Assembly: GCA_001873705.1 (NCBI GenBank) | Contig: MNZR01000079.1 | Location: 1-50,262, forward strand | DNA from: Syntrophobacteraceae bacterium CG2_30_61_12 | GTDB lineage: Bacteria; Desulfobacterota; Syntrophobacteria; Syntrophobacterales; DSM-9756 | Reading direction: 5' to 3' | DNA length: 50,262 bases | In this document: one piece after another, positions 21,831 through 32,084 of the stretch | Layout of the letters: each line of letters opens with the position of its first letter | How positions within the stretch are numbered: the first letter of the stretch is position 1 | Notes under the pieces: generated by a model | The model's input: the letters and a program-made list of their open reading frames with translations, nothing else | Databases searched by the model: none | What the model was told of the DNA's origin: nothing | Made by a program: the position numbers and the translations under genes

Positions 21831-21848
21831 TATGTCAACATTGGCATA
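21831..21848. promoter_or_regulatory. TATGTCA-ACAT-TGGCATA inverted repeat (one mismatch)
   Basis: Same dyad as 14626-14643 with one mismatch; upstream of the PhsA-like gene. Confidence 0.55.
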
Positions 21849-21999
21849 GATGGATGGCCGCTTTGCAGGCCGGGAGCTGGTCCGGTTGCCGGCGGCTTGA
21901 CCCCGCCTTGTGCGCTGACCCGATTTTGGCGGATGCTCTTCGGGACCCATGCGCCGGGCTTTGATTTTGGCGAGGTTTCACAGCTCTCGGGAGACCAAG

Positions 22000-24087
22000 A
22001 TGGCGAGTAGAAAAGTCTATAGCGTTTGTGGAATGTGTACGGTGCGCTGCCCCATTCTGGCCGATGTAACCAACGGTGTTTGCTCTTATCTTCAGGGAAA
22101 TCCACATGCGGCCGGTATCAATGGCGCTCTCTGCGCTCGGGGGGCGGCCGGCCTTGCCCTGACCAACGATAACGAACGTCCCCAATTTCCGTTGATCCGC
22201 GCCGGCGAAAGGGGCGAGGGCAAATGGCGGCAGGTTTCTTGGGACGAGGCACTGGATTACACGGCCGAACGGTTGGACCAAGTCCGGCAGCAATACGGCA
22301 GCCACAGTATCCTGTTTTCTGATCGCGGGGGACCCTTTCGCGATCTTCACCAGGCATTCGTTCGGGGTCTCGGGTCGCCCAATTACAGTAACCATGATGC
22401 CTCATGTGCTCGAAACGTTCAGCATGCGGCACTATCCGTATTCGGTTTCGGTCGCAAGGATGTCGTTTACGACCTAAAAAACTCACGCCATGTGGTGTTG
22501 CAGACCAGGAACCTGTTCGAGGCGATCAATGTCAAGGAAGTCAATGACCTGATGTCCGCTTTGGATAACGGTTGCAAGCTGACGGTGATCGACATACGAG
22601 CCACGGTAACGTCGACCAAGGCCGACAAATTCTTCATGGTGCGGCCGGGCACCGACTATGCTTTCAACCTGGCCGTCATCCATGTGCTGCTGAGCAGGGA
22701 TCTGTACGATCAAACCTTTGCCGGGTTGTGGATAAAGGACCTCGGCCGTCTGCAGGAATTCATTCGCCCGTACACCCCTGAGTGGGCGGAGCGGGAAACG
22801 GGGATCCCGGCGGATGCACTGGTTGGCTTTGTTCGAGAGTTGGCGGCTTCACGCCCGGCCGTGATTTGGCACCCGGGATGGATGACGGCCCGCTATACCG
22901 ATTCTTTCCATGTTTGTCGTTCCATCTACATCATCAATGCATTGCTGGGTTCCATCGGAGCCAAGGGCGGGTTGCCCTTCGCCAACAAACCCAGCGATTT
23001 TGAGCGAAAAGGCTTGAAGAAGCTGGCGGATCTATTCCCCAAGCCGGAACAAAAAAGAGCGGATGGGGTGGGCTGGCGCTACCCGCATTTCGATGCGGGC
23101 CCGGGACTGCTGCACCTGGCCTTCAAGGCAATCGAAACGGAAGATCCTTATCCGGTCAAAGCCTACATCGCCTATCGGCATGATCCGTTGATGGGATTTC
23201 CGGATCAGGACGCCCTGAAAAGGATTTTTAGGAAGCTGGACTTCCTGGTTTCGGTTACCTTCAGTTGGTCGGACAGCGCCTGGTTTTCAGACATTGTGCT
23301 GCCTTTGTCCCCTTATCTGGAGCGCGAAAGCATCCTGGCCTGCAAGAATGGTTTGAAACCCTACTTCTTCCTGCGCCACCGAGCGCAAGAGCCCCGATTC
23401 GACACCAGGGCGGACTGGGAAATTCTCACTGGATTGGCCAAAAGGCTCGGCCTGGCGCCGCTTGCCTTCGAATCCATCGAAGACATCTGGAAATTTCAAC
23501 TGAACGGCACCGGGGTGAGCATGGCTGATTTCGAAGCAACCGGCATGGTTTCCTTGGCCGAGCAACCCCTCTACCGAAAAATGGAGGAGTTGAAATTCAA
23601 GACCCCGAGCGGCAAAATAGAACTCATCTGCGACAAGCTGGAAAAGCAGGAATTGCCTTCGCTAAAACCTTACCAGTCACCGGCCCAGCCTCCGGAGGGC
23701 ATGTTCCGGATTGCCTTTGGCCGCTGTGCCGTGCACACCCAGGGACACACGGTGAACAACCCGCTGCTGAACGGGCAGATGGCGGAGAATGTGTTGTGGC
23801 TGAACCGGGCGGTGGGGGAAAAGATGAAAATTGCCGATGGCGAGCAAGTGGAGGTCATCAGCAACGGCCACTCGGGTAGAATCAAGGCAATGCTCACCGA
23901 TTTGATCCATCCCGAAGCTGCCTTCATGGTTCATGGATTCGGGCATACTCTGCCGGTCGAGATTCGCGCTTTTGGAAAAGGCGTGGCGGACAACTGCTTG
24001 ATGCCCGGGGGACTGGAAATTTGGGACCCGGCGGGTGGCGCACTGGCCCTGCAGGAACACTTCATCACCGTGCGGCGACTGCGGTAG
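22000..24087 (+). CDS. molybdopterin oxidoreductase, PhsA/PsrA-like, no obvious partner subunits
   Basis: CxxCxxxC cluster CGMCTVRCPI; bis-MGD fold; DASCARNVQ ligand region; C-terminal molydop-binding segment. Confidence 0.8.
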   Translation: MASRKVYSVCGMCTVRCPILADVTNGVCSYLQGNPHAAGINGALCARGAAGLALTNDNERPQFPLIRAGERGEGKWRQVSWDEALDYTAERLDQVRQQYGSHSILFSDRGGPFRDLHQAFVRGLGSPNYSNHDASCARNVQHAALSVFGFGRKDVVYDLKNSRHVVLQTRNLFEAINVKEVNDLMSALDNGCKLTVIDIRATVTSTKADKFFMVRPGTDYAFNLAVIHVLLSRDLYDQTFAGLWIKDLGRLQEFIRPYTPEWAERETGIPADALVGFVRELAASRPAVIWHPGWMTARYTDSFHVCRSIYIINALLGSIGAKGGLPFANKPSDFERKGLKKLADLFPKPEQKRADGVGWRYPHFDAGPGLLHLAFKAIETEDPYPVKAYIAYRHDPLMGFPDQDALKRIFRKLDFLVSVTFSWSDSAWFSDIVLPLSPYLERESILACKNGLKPYFFLRHRAQEPRFDTRADWEILTGLAKRLGLAPLAFESIEDIWKFQLNGTGVSMADFEATGMVSLAEQPLYRKMEELKFKTPSGKIELICDKLEKQELPSLKPYQSPAQPPEGMFRIAFGRCAVHTQGHTVNNPLLNGQMAENVLWLNRAVGEKMKIADGEQVEVISNGHSGRIKAMLTDLIHPEAAFMVHGFGHTLPVEIRAFGKGVADNCLMPGGLEIWDPAGGALALQEHFITVRRLR

Positions 24088-24353
24088 GGACGGTTGGCCT
24101 GATCGATGAATGACGGGAAAACCTCGTGGCCATCTGGGGCGTCGGGGTGATGAGAGGAAGAGCGTTCAAACGGCAGAGTCGTTTCCGGACGACTCATGTG
24201 AACGGCAGCGTAACTGATGGAGTATTTCCGGGGATCGAGATCTGGGGACAGGGCCGGTCAGGGTCGAACGCCGTCGGCCCGCCACCGTGACCGGCCGGCT
24301 TCGATCACTGCCGGGCTTCACTGGAGCTGACTCGAGGCAACCTCGGCCGCTTC

Positions 24354-25283
24354 TTACTCAGTCAGGTTCCAGGGTGTACGCGTCATGGGATGATAACCCT
24401 TTTCCGTTGCCCAGACATCCAGGTAGACCATGCTGATCGCAGCCATGTCCATCGGCAATCCATGGGTGCTTTCACGCAAGTCAATGCACGGCAGATAAGC
24501 GCCACATTTGCTACAAACATCAACACGCTCGGAATGTTCCTCTTGCGACTGAAAGTAGAGCTGCATATCTTTGTCCGCAGTGTCGCAGGCCGGACATTTG
24601 TTGCGTATGAACCGCCAGTCGTGGCCGCATAAAGAGCAGTGCAGATATTTTTGGCCGCCGCCGCCCTTTAGAAATTCTGAACCGAGATCATCTGCTCGAA
24701 CGAGATAGCTTATGTTGGGCATGGAACCGCAAATGGGACAGTATCCTTTATACCATTGTAGCTCCCGAGTGTAGTCTTGCAAACTTGGTCTCAGCGCCTG
24801 GATCATAATAGAGAGGGTGTTGTGGAGCAACAGTGCCAGGACTCCTTCCGAGGTTTGAGCGGATGTAGCCGCGATGCGCATGGCGGAACTTTCTCCATCC
24901 AGGTATGCTCTGGATAACCGGTTCAAATCCAATTGGCCCCGATTATGAAGATTTTCGATGGAGGAATAGTCGTTGGCAAGGTGGCTGAAAGTTTTTTCCA
25001 ACACGGTAAGCATGGCGTGAAAAGTCTGATCCAATTGCTCGCGCAAGAGATCCAAGGAAGTTTCGGTAAGAAGAGGTATGCCCTGCAGCAGGCGTGTTCG
25101 GTCCAGATTGAGAAGAGCCGGTGCCGATACCGGTCCCAGTTGACGGGCGATTCGGGTCTTTTCCGCGAGGATTTCTGAAAACGACCGAACGATCGGTTCC
25201 AACACCGGACGTTTTAGAATCACCGTCTCCAGCGCCAGTTTGATGTCGTTTTCATTCGGGTGGGAAGCGAGTTGCGTCAGCAT
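24354..25283 (-). CDS. fdhE: formate dehydrogenase accessory protein FdhE
   Basis: CPICGSMPN, CSLCGHDWRFIRNKCPACD, CSKCGAYLPCIDL. Confidence 0.9.
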   Translation of the reverse strand: MLTQLASHPNENDIKLALETVILKRPVLEPIVRSFSEILAEKTRIARQLGPVSAPALLNLDRTRLLQGIPLLTETSLDLLREQLDQTFHAMLTVLEKTFSHLANDYSSIENLHNRGQLDLNRLSRAYLDGESSAMRIAATSAQTSEGVLALLLHNTLSIMIQALRPSLQDYTRELQWYKGYCPICGSMPNISYLVRADDLGSEFLKGGGGQKYLHCSLCGHDWRFIRNKCPACDTADKDMQLYFQSQEEHSERVDVCSKCGAYLPCIDLRESTHGLPMDMAAISMVYLDVWATEKGYHPMTRTPWNLTE

Positions 25284-25723
25284 TTTTGCTGCTCCTTCAC
25301 GTTAAAAAATTCCTTCTTCGTTGGTACGCATGGTGTGGGGTTTTGACAAGCTCACGGACCGGCCTGGTTGCCCGATCCGTGTTCCACTGGAGTCGCTGTT
25401 TGCCGAACCAGCAAAAGACTTGCGCCCCAACCGTACCGGGGTCGTGCAGTGTTGGCTTATGCTCGCTCACCGCAACCTGCGCAAGGAACTGGTCCCCAAA
25501 ATCATGTATCCCGTCTCGATGAGAGCAGCGACCGTTCAGCTTGAAAGCCTCGCAGGGTGACCGCTACGAGATAACCCTGGTACCATCATCCGGGACGAAC
25601 CCGGGGGATGCACTCCCAAACGGCCCGGAAACGGGTAGCAGCGCTCGTGCGCTGGTCTTGGGTTTCGCGTTCCGGGGCAGGCCTTCCGGCCTGTCCCGAA
25701 GGTCCAGTTTTCCCAAATAGATC

Positions 25724-26464
25724 CTACACTGAAGCGGTACGCTGAAGCGGTCTTTTCAATGGTCCGAAAATGCGGGCCAGGAACTGCTTGCGACTCAGGT
25801 CGCCGGATAAGCCTGCTACCGCATGCGGTTGATATTTCTTGGGTTCATCGATCAGCAGATAAATCGTACTGACATTATCGGCGTCGGCCAGGGTCGCCTT
25901 GGGAAAGGTCTTTTTTGCTTCGGCAAGCCGTTTCTGCGCCAACTCGAGCATATCGGCTCGTTCCCCGAAGTTCATGGCCCCTGTTGGGCACACCTTCACG
26001 CAGGCAGGGAGCATCCCGTTGCTCACGCGATCAATGCACATGGTGCATTTGGTCAGGAGCCCGGTTTGTTCATTCCTCCGTGGAATGTCATAGGGGCAGG
26101 CCGCACGCACCGCTTCGCAGTTTTCCGGCGATAATTTTGCCGTCAACTCGGTGAACAGGACGGCCCCCGTTTTGTCATCCTTAATGATGGCTCCCTCCAG
26201 GTACCCTTCCGCTTCGCCCTTGCAGGGAGGCTCAATGCAGTGCCGACACTGATCGGGGAAGAAATACCAGCTGATCTTGCCATTTTCCAGGCTTTCGCTG
26301 AACCGGACCAGTTTGTAGTTGAAGGGGTTCAAGTCGGGAGGGTTCTGATGGCTGCCGCGCTGTTTGGTCTTGTTCGCGGGCAGTTCATGCCACTCCTTGC
26401 AGGCGATTTGGCAACCGCGGCAAGCCGTACATCGCGAGGTGTCGATCAAAAATGACTTCGGCAT
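25724..26464 (-). CDS. formate dehydrogenase iron-sulfur subunit
   Basis: CTACRGCQIACKEW, CRHCIEPPCKGEAEG, CTMCIDRVSNGMLPACVKVCPTGAMNFG; no C-terminal TM helix. Confidence 0.92.
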   Translation of the reverse strand: MPKSFLIDTSRCTACRGCQIACKEWHELPANKTKQRGSHQNPPDLNPFNYKLVRFSESLENGKISWYFFPDQCRHCIEPPCKGEAEGYLEGAIIKDDKTGAVLFTELTAKLSPENCEAVRAACPYDIPRRNEQTGLLTKCTMCIDRVSNGMLPACVKVCPTGAMNFGERADMLELAQKRLAEAKKTFPKATLADADNVSTIYLLIDEPKKYQPHAVAGLSGDLSRKQFLARIFGPLKRPLQRTASV

Positions 26465-26519
26465 GGCGTCTCCTTATTGAGGGGTGGAGCGGAGTCATTC
26501 ACTCCGCCCGACCTTTCGC

Positions 26520-29500
26520 TCAAGATATTTCCGTCAGTTTATCGGCCTTCTTTATATTGACCAGACAGGCTTTGTACTCGGGGATTGAGGTGTTCGGATC
26601 GCCAACCGATGGAGTCAGGCGATTGGTAGAATCTCCGCATCCCGGTGTGGTCCAGCCAAAACAGAAGGGCATGCCGATTTCGTGGATGATCTTGCCCTGG
26701 ATCTTCAACGGACGCATCCGTACCGTGACCATGGCAATGGCTTCCACTTTACCTCGCGCACTCTCGACGATAACGCCGTCGCCGTTCTTGATCCCTTTCT
26801 CTTTCGCCAATTCGGGGCTCATCTCCACGTAAAGCTGTGGTTCAGCTTCCAGCAGATTGGGCAGGTTGCGGGTTTCCCCTCCGCCGCACCAGTGTTCGGT
26901 GACGCTGTAGGTGGTCAAGACAATGGGGTACTTTGGGTCGCCCGGCGCTGCCAGAATGTCCATGTCGCTGCTGACCGATTTGTAGCAGGGATTCCGGAGT
27001 TGCTTGGAAAACGGATGGTTTTTAACCGGTGTTTCGACCGGTTCGTAATGCTCGGGGAAAGGTCCTTCCATACGGCCTGGACCATATAGCTGCCCGAAGC
27101 CATGCACGGTCATGATAAATGGGGACTTGCCCTTGCCCGTGGCCAGAGGCGGCCAGCCACCATCGGGCACATCCCCCACCCATTTGCCGTCCTGCCACTG
27201 GATAACCGTCTTGTCAGGGTTGTAAGGTTGGCCGTCAAGGTTAACCGAGGCTCGATTGTAGAGAATGCGCCGGTTGACAGGCCAGCACCACGCCCAGTTC
27301 GGGTAAAGCCCGATCTTAGCCTGCATCGGCGTCTGAGTGGGGTCACGCCGTTTGGACTTGTTGCCTTCTGCTTCTGTGTAACTGCCCGTGTAAAGCCAAT
27401 TGAGGCTGCTGGTGGAGCCATCATCGGCGAGGACGGCGAAGCTTGGAACCAGTTGGCCTTTTTTGTATTCCTTGTCCGCTACCTTGATGTCCACGGTGAA
27501 AAAGCCATTGATCCGCTTGGCCATTTCCTCGGCATCATATTTGGCCGGCCAGTCGATTTTCAAGATCGGATCGGCATAGGTTCCGGGTTGTTTTTCATAT
27601 TTCTTCCTGACCAGGTTCATAAGATCCACCACCATGTCGCCAAAAGTGCGAGCATCTCCAGGCGGCTTAACGGCGGCATTGTGCCAGGTTTGCCAACGGC
27701 CACTGTTGGTGACCGTGCCATCTTTTTCCAGACGATGCGCCGAGGGCAACAAGAACACTTCGGTTTTTATCGTCTTGGGGTCGATGCCCGGTCGGTGCCA
27801 GTTGTCCGTCGTTTCCGTGTTGTGCACATCGACGGTGACGAGCCAGTCGAGATTATCCAGCGCCTTGCGCACCTTGTTGGAGTTGGGTACGCTGTTGGTC
27901 GGATTCAGACCGAAAATGAATCCGCCTTTGAGTTCGCCTCGGTACATCCGGTCGAAAAGGAACAGGTATGAATAGTCCTCCCCCTTTTCCACCTTTGGCA
28001 GCATCCCGTAGCCGAAGTCATTTTCCTTGGTAGCGTTCTCGCCAAACCAGGCTTTGAGCAGGCTGTTGAAATATTTTGGTTTATTTTGCCACCAGTTGGC
28101 GCTCTGAGGATCATTGCTGACCGGGGTATTGGCCTTGTGGTAATCGGCCAACGTCTGCCAGTCGGCCACTGGCATGGCCATATACCCCGGCACCAGGTGA
28201 TAGAGCAGAGTGTGGTCGGTCGAGCCTTGCACGTTGGGTTCGCCGCGCAAGGCGTTGATCCCACCGCCGGCAATGCCGATATTTCCCAACAGAAATTGCA
28301 GGATCGCCGCCGAGCGGATATTTTGGACCCCTACCGTGTGATGAGTCCAGCCGAGAGCGTAGAGGATGGTTCCCGCTTTGTTCGGCGCGCCGGTAGCCGC
28401 GTAGGCTTCATAGACTTTTAAAAGATTCTCTTGGGAAACTCCGGTGATATTTGAAACTTTATCGGGGGTGTAGCGGGAATAGTGTTTTTTCATGAGCTGA
28501 AAGACGCAACGGGGATTGCCGAGGCTCGGATCCTTCTTGGGAATTTTATTTTCATCCAACTGGAAGGCCCACTTGGTTTGGTCATACTTGCGGGTTTTCG
28601 GGTCATAACCGGTAAAAAGACCTTCCTCGAACCCGAATGCATCACCAACGAGGAACGATGCATTAGTATAGTTGACCAAATACTCTTCGAAGTATTTTTT
28701 ATTCTCGATGATGTGGTTGATCATACCGCCGAGAAAAGCGATATCGGTACCCGAGCGGAGCGGGACATGAAAATTGGAACGCGCTGAAGTGCGCGAGAAC
28801 TTCGGGTCAACGTGCATGACGACCGCACCTCTCGACTTGGCGTCGAGCACCCATTTGAAAGAAATGGGGTGGTGCTCGGCAGCGTTGCTGCCCATGATGA
28901 GAATGGCGTCTGCATTCTTGATGTCAATCCAGTGGTTGGTCATTGCGCCGCGTCCGAACGACTCTCCCAGAGCCGCTACCGTGGCGCTGTGTCAGATGCG
29001 TGCCTGATGGTCCATGTGGACCACGCCGAGAGCCCGCATGGCCTGGTGCACCAGGGCGCACTCCTCATTGTCCATGTGGGAAGTACCGAGTGTGAAGACT
29101 TGATCAAGACGGTTGACGCGTTGCCCTTTGTCATTGGTGGTTTTCAGATTTTGATCCCTGGAATCCTTGACCCGGGTGGCGATACGCTCAAGCATCCAAT
29201 CCCAGTCTTTTTCTTCCCACTTGTCACTGTTCGGCGCCCGGTACAGCGGTTTGACGACGCGATGAGGATTTCGGGTGAGCGACAGCATGGCAGCGCCTTT
29301 GGCGCAAAGAGCCCCCTGGTTGATGGGGTAATCCGGGTCACCTTCCGTGTTCACCAGTTGGCCGTCCTTGACATGCGCAATGATGTGACAACCCACGGCA
29401 CAAAACGGGCAGACGCTGATGACTTCCTTGGCTCCCTCGAATTTGAGCTGGGCCGCATAAGCCTGTACGGGCCGCAGGTCGAAGCCAAGATGTGACAGGG

Positions 29501-29558
29501 AAAGGCAGGCTATACCGGCCCCCGTCACCTTCATGAAATCGCGTCGTTTCAACTGCAT
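26520..29558 (-). CDS. periplasmic formate dehydrogenase catalytic subunit (FdnG-type), selenocysteine-containing
   Basis: ORFs 28992-29600 and 26520-28943 are in frame around one TGA (28992-28994) in DHQARI-U-HSATVAALGESFGRGAMTNHW; Cys paralog has DHQARI-C-HSPSV. TAT-like N-terminus KRRDFMKVTG. Confidence 0.95.
28968..28994 (-). promoter_or_regulatory. Sec codon and putative SECIS hairpin
   Basis: Minus strand after TGA: CAG-C-GCC-ACGGTAGC-GGC-T-CTG; stem with one mismatch, GGU in loop. Confidence 0.5.
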
Positions 29559-29633
29559 CGCCGCCTCCTTTCCCGCTGACTGGCGCCAGCACTGAAGCAC
29601 GTTGGTTCGAATGAAGACACCCTTGAATCATTT

Positions 29634-29651
29634 CCTGTCATGGATGACATA
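29634..29651. promoter_or_regulatory. CCTGTCA-TGGA-TGACATA dyad upstream of FdnG-Sec
   Basis: Core TGTCA-N4-TGACA perfect; outer two bases of left arm diverge. Confidence 0.5.
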
Positions 29652-29690
29652 GAGAATGCCGTCGAGTCAAGATGAAAGATAATGATATTA

Positions 29691-29710
29691 ATATGTTACA
29701 TAAAACATAT
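29691..29710. promoter_or_regulatory. inverted repeat ATATGTT-ACATAA-AACATAT
   Basis: Perfect 7-bp dyad upstream of FdnG-Sec. Confidence 0.6.
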
Positions 29711-29858
29711 ATGATGAAGCAGGAGGCGGATCAATGAGCTAGAAGGATGATTTGGGTGCAGATCTTTTGCAATGACACCCAGCGTAGTGCTTCACCATCA
29801 GGCGGCGGCCGCATAGCGACAAGAGTGGTGCGGATACACGCTGGACAAGCCGGGTGGG

Positions 29859-30641
29859 TTACTTTTTACGCAGCGGAAGCCCGCAATTTCCCGTGCCGAA
29901 GTGATTTGCGATGATTCTTTCCGGGTGAGTGTATAGGGTCAAGCTCCGGTCGCGCAAAAATCCGATCAAGGTGATATTCAGATTTTCCGCCATGGTAACA
30001 GCCATGCTCGTGGGAGCGGACAGCCCACACAAAATCTGCAGCCCGCTACGTCCGGCCTTCCGCACCATTTCAAAACTCAAGCGCGAAGAGACAATGGCCA
30101 GATAAGCCTGCTCCATGCGATTGGTGCACAACACCTGGCCCATTGCCTTATCGAAAGCATTGTGCCGGCCGATGTCTTCGGCGAAAGCCACCAGGCGCCG
30201 AGTCCGTTCGAACATCGCGACAGAATGGGTCGCCCCGGTGAGTGTGAACAGTTCCTGCCGGTGGTCAAACAGCGATTTGAACCGCCAGATTTCGTCGAGG
30301 CATATTGGGTCATGCCTGGCTACCGGTTGCAGGTCGATTGATGGTTTGCCGACTCTGGTTCCGGGCTTTCCGGTTGCTCTGAGTGTCACCATAAGTCTGT
30401 GTGCGGTCTCGACGGATTCGTAATGTTCGATGGCAACAAAGTCGTTCCAACGATCAACGAGGCCCTCGGAAAAACAGAAGCCGACGACCAGGTGCTTGTC
30501 ATCTCCCGGCGAGCGCATGGTAACGGCATATCGAACGTCATTGACATAAATCTCCAACAGCTCTTCGATTGCCAACGTGTATTCGGCGGCGAACAATCGG
30601 TCCTCTTTGACGGTGGATGATTGATGTTTCAGGATGCGCAT
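29859..30641 (-). CDS. fdhD: FdhD-like formate dehydrogenase accessory sulfurtransferase lacking the usual CxxC
   Basis: FCFSEGLV, FTLTGATHSVAMF, EDIGRHNAFDKAMG, SSRLSFEMVRKAGRSGLQILCGLSAPTSMAV. Confidence 0.9.
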   Translation of the reverse strand: MRILKHQSSTVKEDRLFAAEYTLAIEELLEIYVNDVRYAVTMRSPGDDKHLVVGFCFSEGLVDRWNDFVAIEHYESVETAHRLMVTLRATGKPGTRVGKPSIDLQPVARHDPICLDEIWRFKSLFDHRQELFTLTGATHSVAMFERTRRLVAFAEDIGRHNAFDKAMGQVLCTNRMEQAYLAIVSSRLSFEMVRKAGRSGLQILCGLSAPTSMAVTMAENLNITLIGFLRDRSLTLYTHPERIIANHFGTGNCGLPLRKK

Positions 30642-30844
30642 GCCGAACTACCCCCACTGAACTGGATGGCGCCCGTTGCTATCGGGAACCGATTCATTGC
30701 CGGCACCATAACCCCCTCAGGTAATGCAAACGATTGCCGTCCCGAATTGCAAGCGCCTGAATTCCGGTCGGTAGGGGCCTTGGTCTTTCCGCGCAGCCGG
30801 CGATATGGCGACGGCACGAAAGCGAACCTCGCTGAAACTCGGCG

Positions 30845-31282
30845 TCAGTTGGTCCCCCCAGCTGTTTCGGTTCTCTCTTCGGAGTGTTGTCGGGAGGCCG
30901 ATTCGTCAAAGCGTGCGATCGGCCAGGTGAACAGATTTTGAGCTCTTGCCAGGGCGATGTTTTCAATTTCGGTGAACCAGGCGTTGAAATTGTCCAACAA
31001 GGTTCTTCCAAATTCGGTCAATTCATATCCGTCCCTCTTATGGCCGCAACGGGTGATGAGTTTGGTCCCCAGCACTTTTTCGGTTTTCTTGAGTTTCCCC
31101 CATGCAGCCCGGTAGGATATGCCAAGATCATCGGTTGCCTTCTTCAGGGAGCCATGTTCGTCGATCTTGGCAAGAAGTTGGGCGCGGCCAATCCCGAAAA
31201 ACAAGCCCTCCTCTGTTTCCAGCCAGAGATGGAGCCTCATGGTCGGCTGCGGTATGATTGTCTTGCCTTTTGCTCGGTCCAA
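30845..31282 (-). CDS. ModE-like winged-HTH protein (DNA-binding domain only)
   Basis: MRLHLWLETEEGLFFGIGRAQLLAKIDEHGSLKKATDDLGISYRAAWGKLKKTEKVLG; no MOP/TOBE domain. Confidence 0.85.
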   Translation of the reverse strand: MDRAKGKTIIPQPTMRLHLWLETEEGLFFGIGRAQLLAKIDEHGSLKKATDDLGISYRAAWGKLKKTEKVLGTKLITRCGHKRDGYELTEFGRTLLDNFNAWFTEIENIALARAQNLFTWPIARFDESASRQHSEERTETAGGTN

Positions 31283-31303
31283 AATGCCCTCTCAATCTCT
31301 GCT

Positions 31304-32041
31304 TCACATTTCCCAAACCACGTGCCTTATCCCCTGCAATTGCTTGAATGACCGACCGGTCAGGATCCCTTGCTTGACCAGGCCGCGGTTTTCCACCAGA
31401 CATCCGGCAAGAATATTGATTCCATAAACGAACAGGGTGGGTGTCAGGGGCGTACTGGGGCCTAGTAGGATTTTCATGGCGGAAGGGGAGCACCAGGCCA
31501 GGATTTCGGCAAGCGTGCCGTTAGCAAGGGTAGTGGCTGAAATCGCCACCAGGTCGGCAGAAGGAAGAACATTGGGTGCTTGTTCCGCATGGAGGTCTCC
31601 CGGTCTGGGGCTCTTTTCCAGCACCGAGAATTGGTTGAATTCGCCGCCCAGCTTTGCAACGAAAGGGAAATGCCCGATGACGGCCACGTTCTTGCCTCTG
31701 CCGTAGCGCAAAATCAGGTCCTGGGCCTTGATGGCGCGGAGTTTCTGCAAGGGCGGAGGCGGTAGCATCGAGTTCAAACAAGCCAGGCCAAGGGTTGCCT
31801 CCATGGGATCTTCACTGAGCAGGCTTTGGGCCAGGTCCTTGGCTGATTTAGCGGCGCCCGGAAGCGGCAATTCCCGCGCCGGAACAGGATGGTGCAAGGC
31901 CCAGGAGGCAATTCCCATGCGGGCGCTGTCGACGGCAACGAGATGGCCGCAGTCGCCGGCAATGATTTCATGCACCTCATGATCCGTAATTTGATCGAGG
32001 TCTCGGAGCAGACCCCGGAGCAGTTCCGGTTGGTTCATCAT
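31304..32041 (-). CDS. DUF364/DUF4213-like putative metal-chelation protein
   Basis: KNVAVIGHFPFVAKL, LPSADLVAISATTLANGTLAEIL, ILLGPSTPLTPTLFVYGINILAG. Confidence 0.75.
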   Translation of the reverse strand: MMNQPELLRGLLRDLDQITDHEVHEIIAGDCGHLVAVDSARMGIASWALHHPVPARELPLPGAAKSAKDLAQSLLSEDPMEATLGLACLNSMLPPPPLQKLRAIKAQDLILRYGRGKNVAVIGHFPFVAKLGGEFNQFSVLEKSPRPGDLHAEQAPNVLPSADLVAISATTLANGTLAEILAWCSPSAMKILLGPSTPLTPTLFVYGINILAGCLVENRGLVKQGILTGRSFKQLQGIRHVVWEM

Positions 32042-32084
32042 GATCCTGACCTCTGCCAGGCATCCGGCAAGGAACGCTGTTCGC

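Noticed and set aside
26520-29600. FdnG as a pseudogene with premature stop
   Set aside because: TGA at the catalytic Sec position; Cys in paralog; frame intact on both sides.
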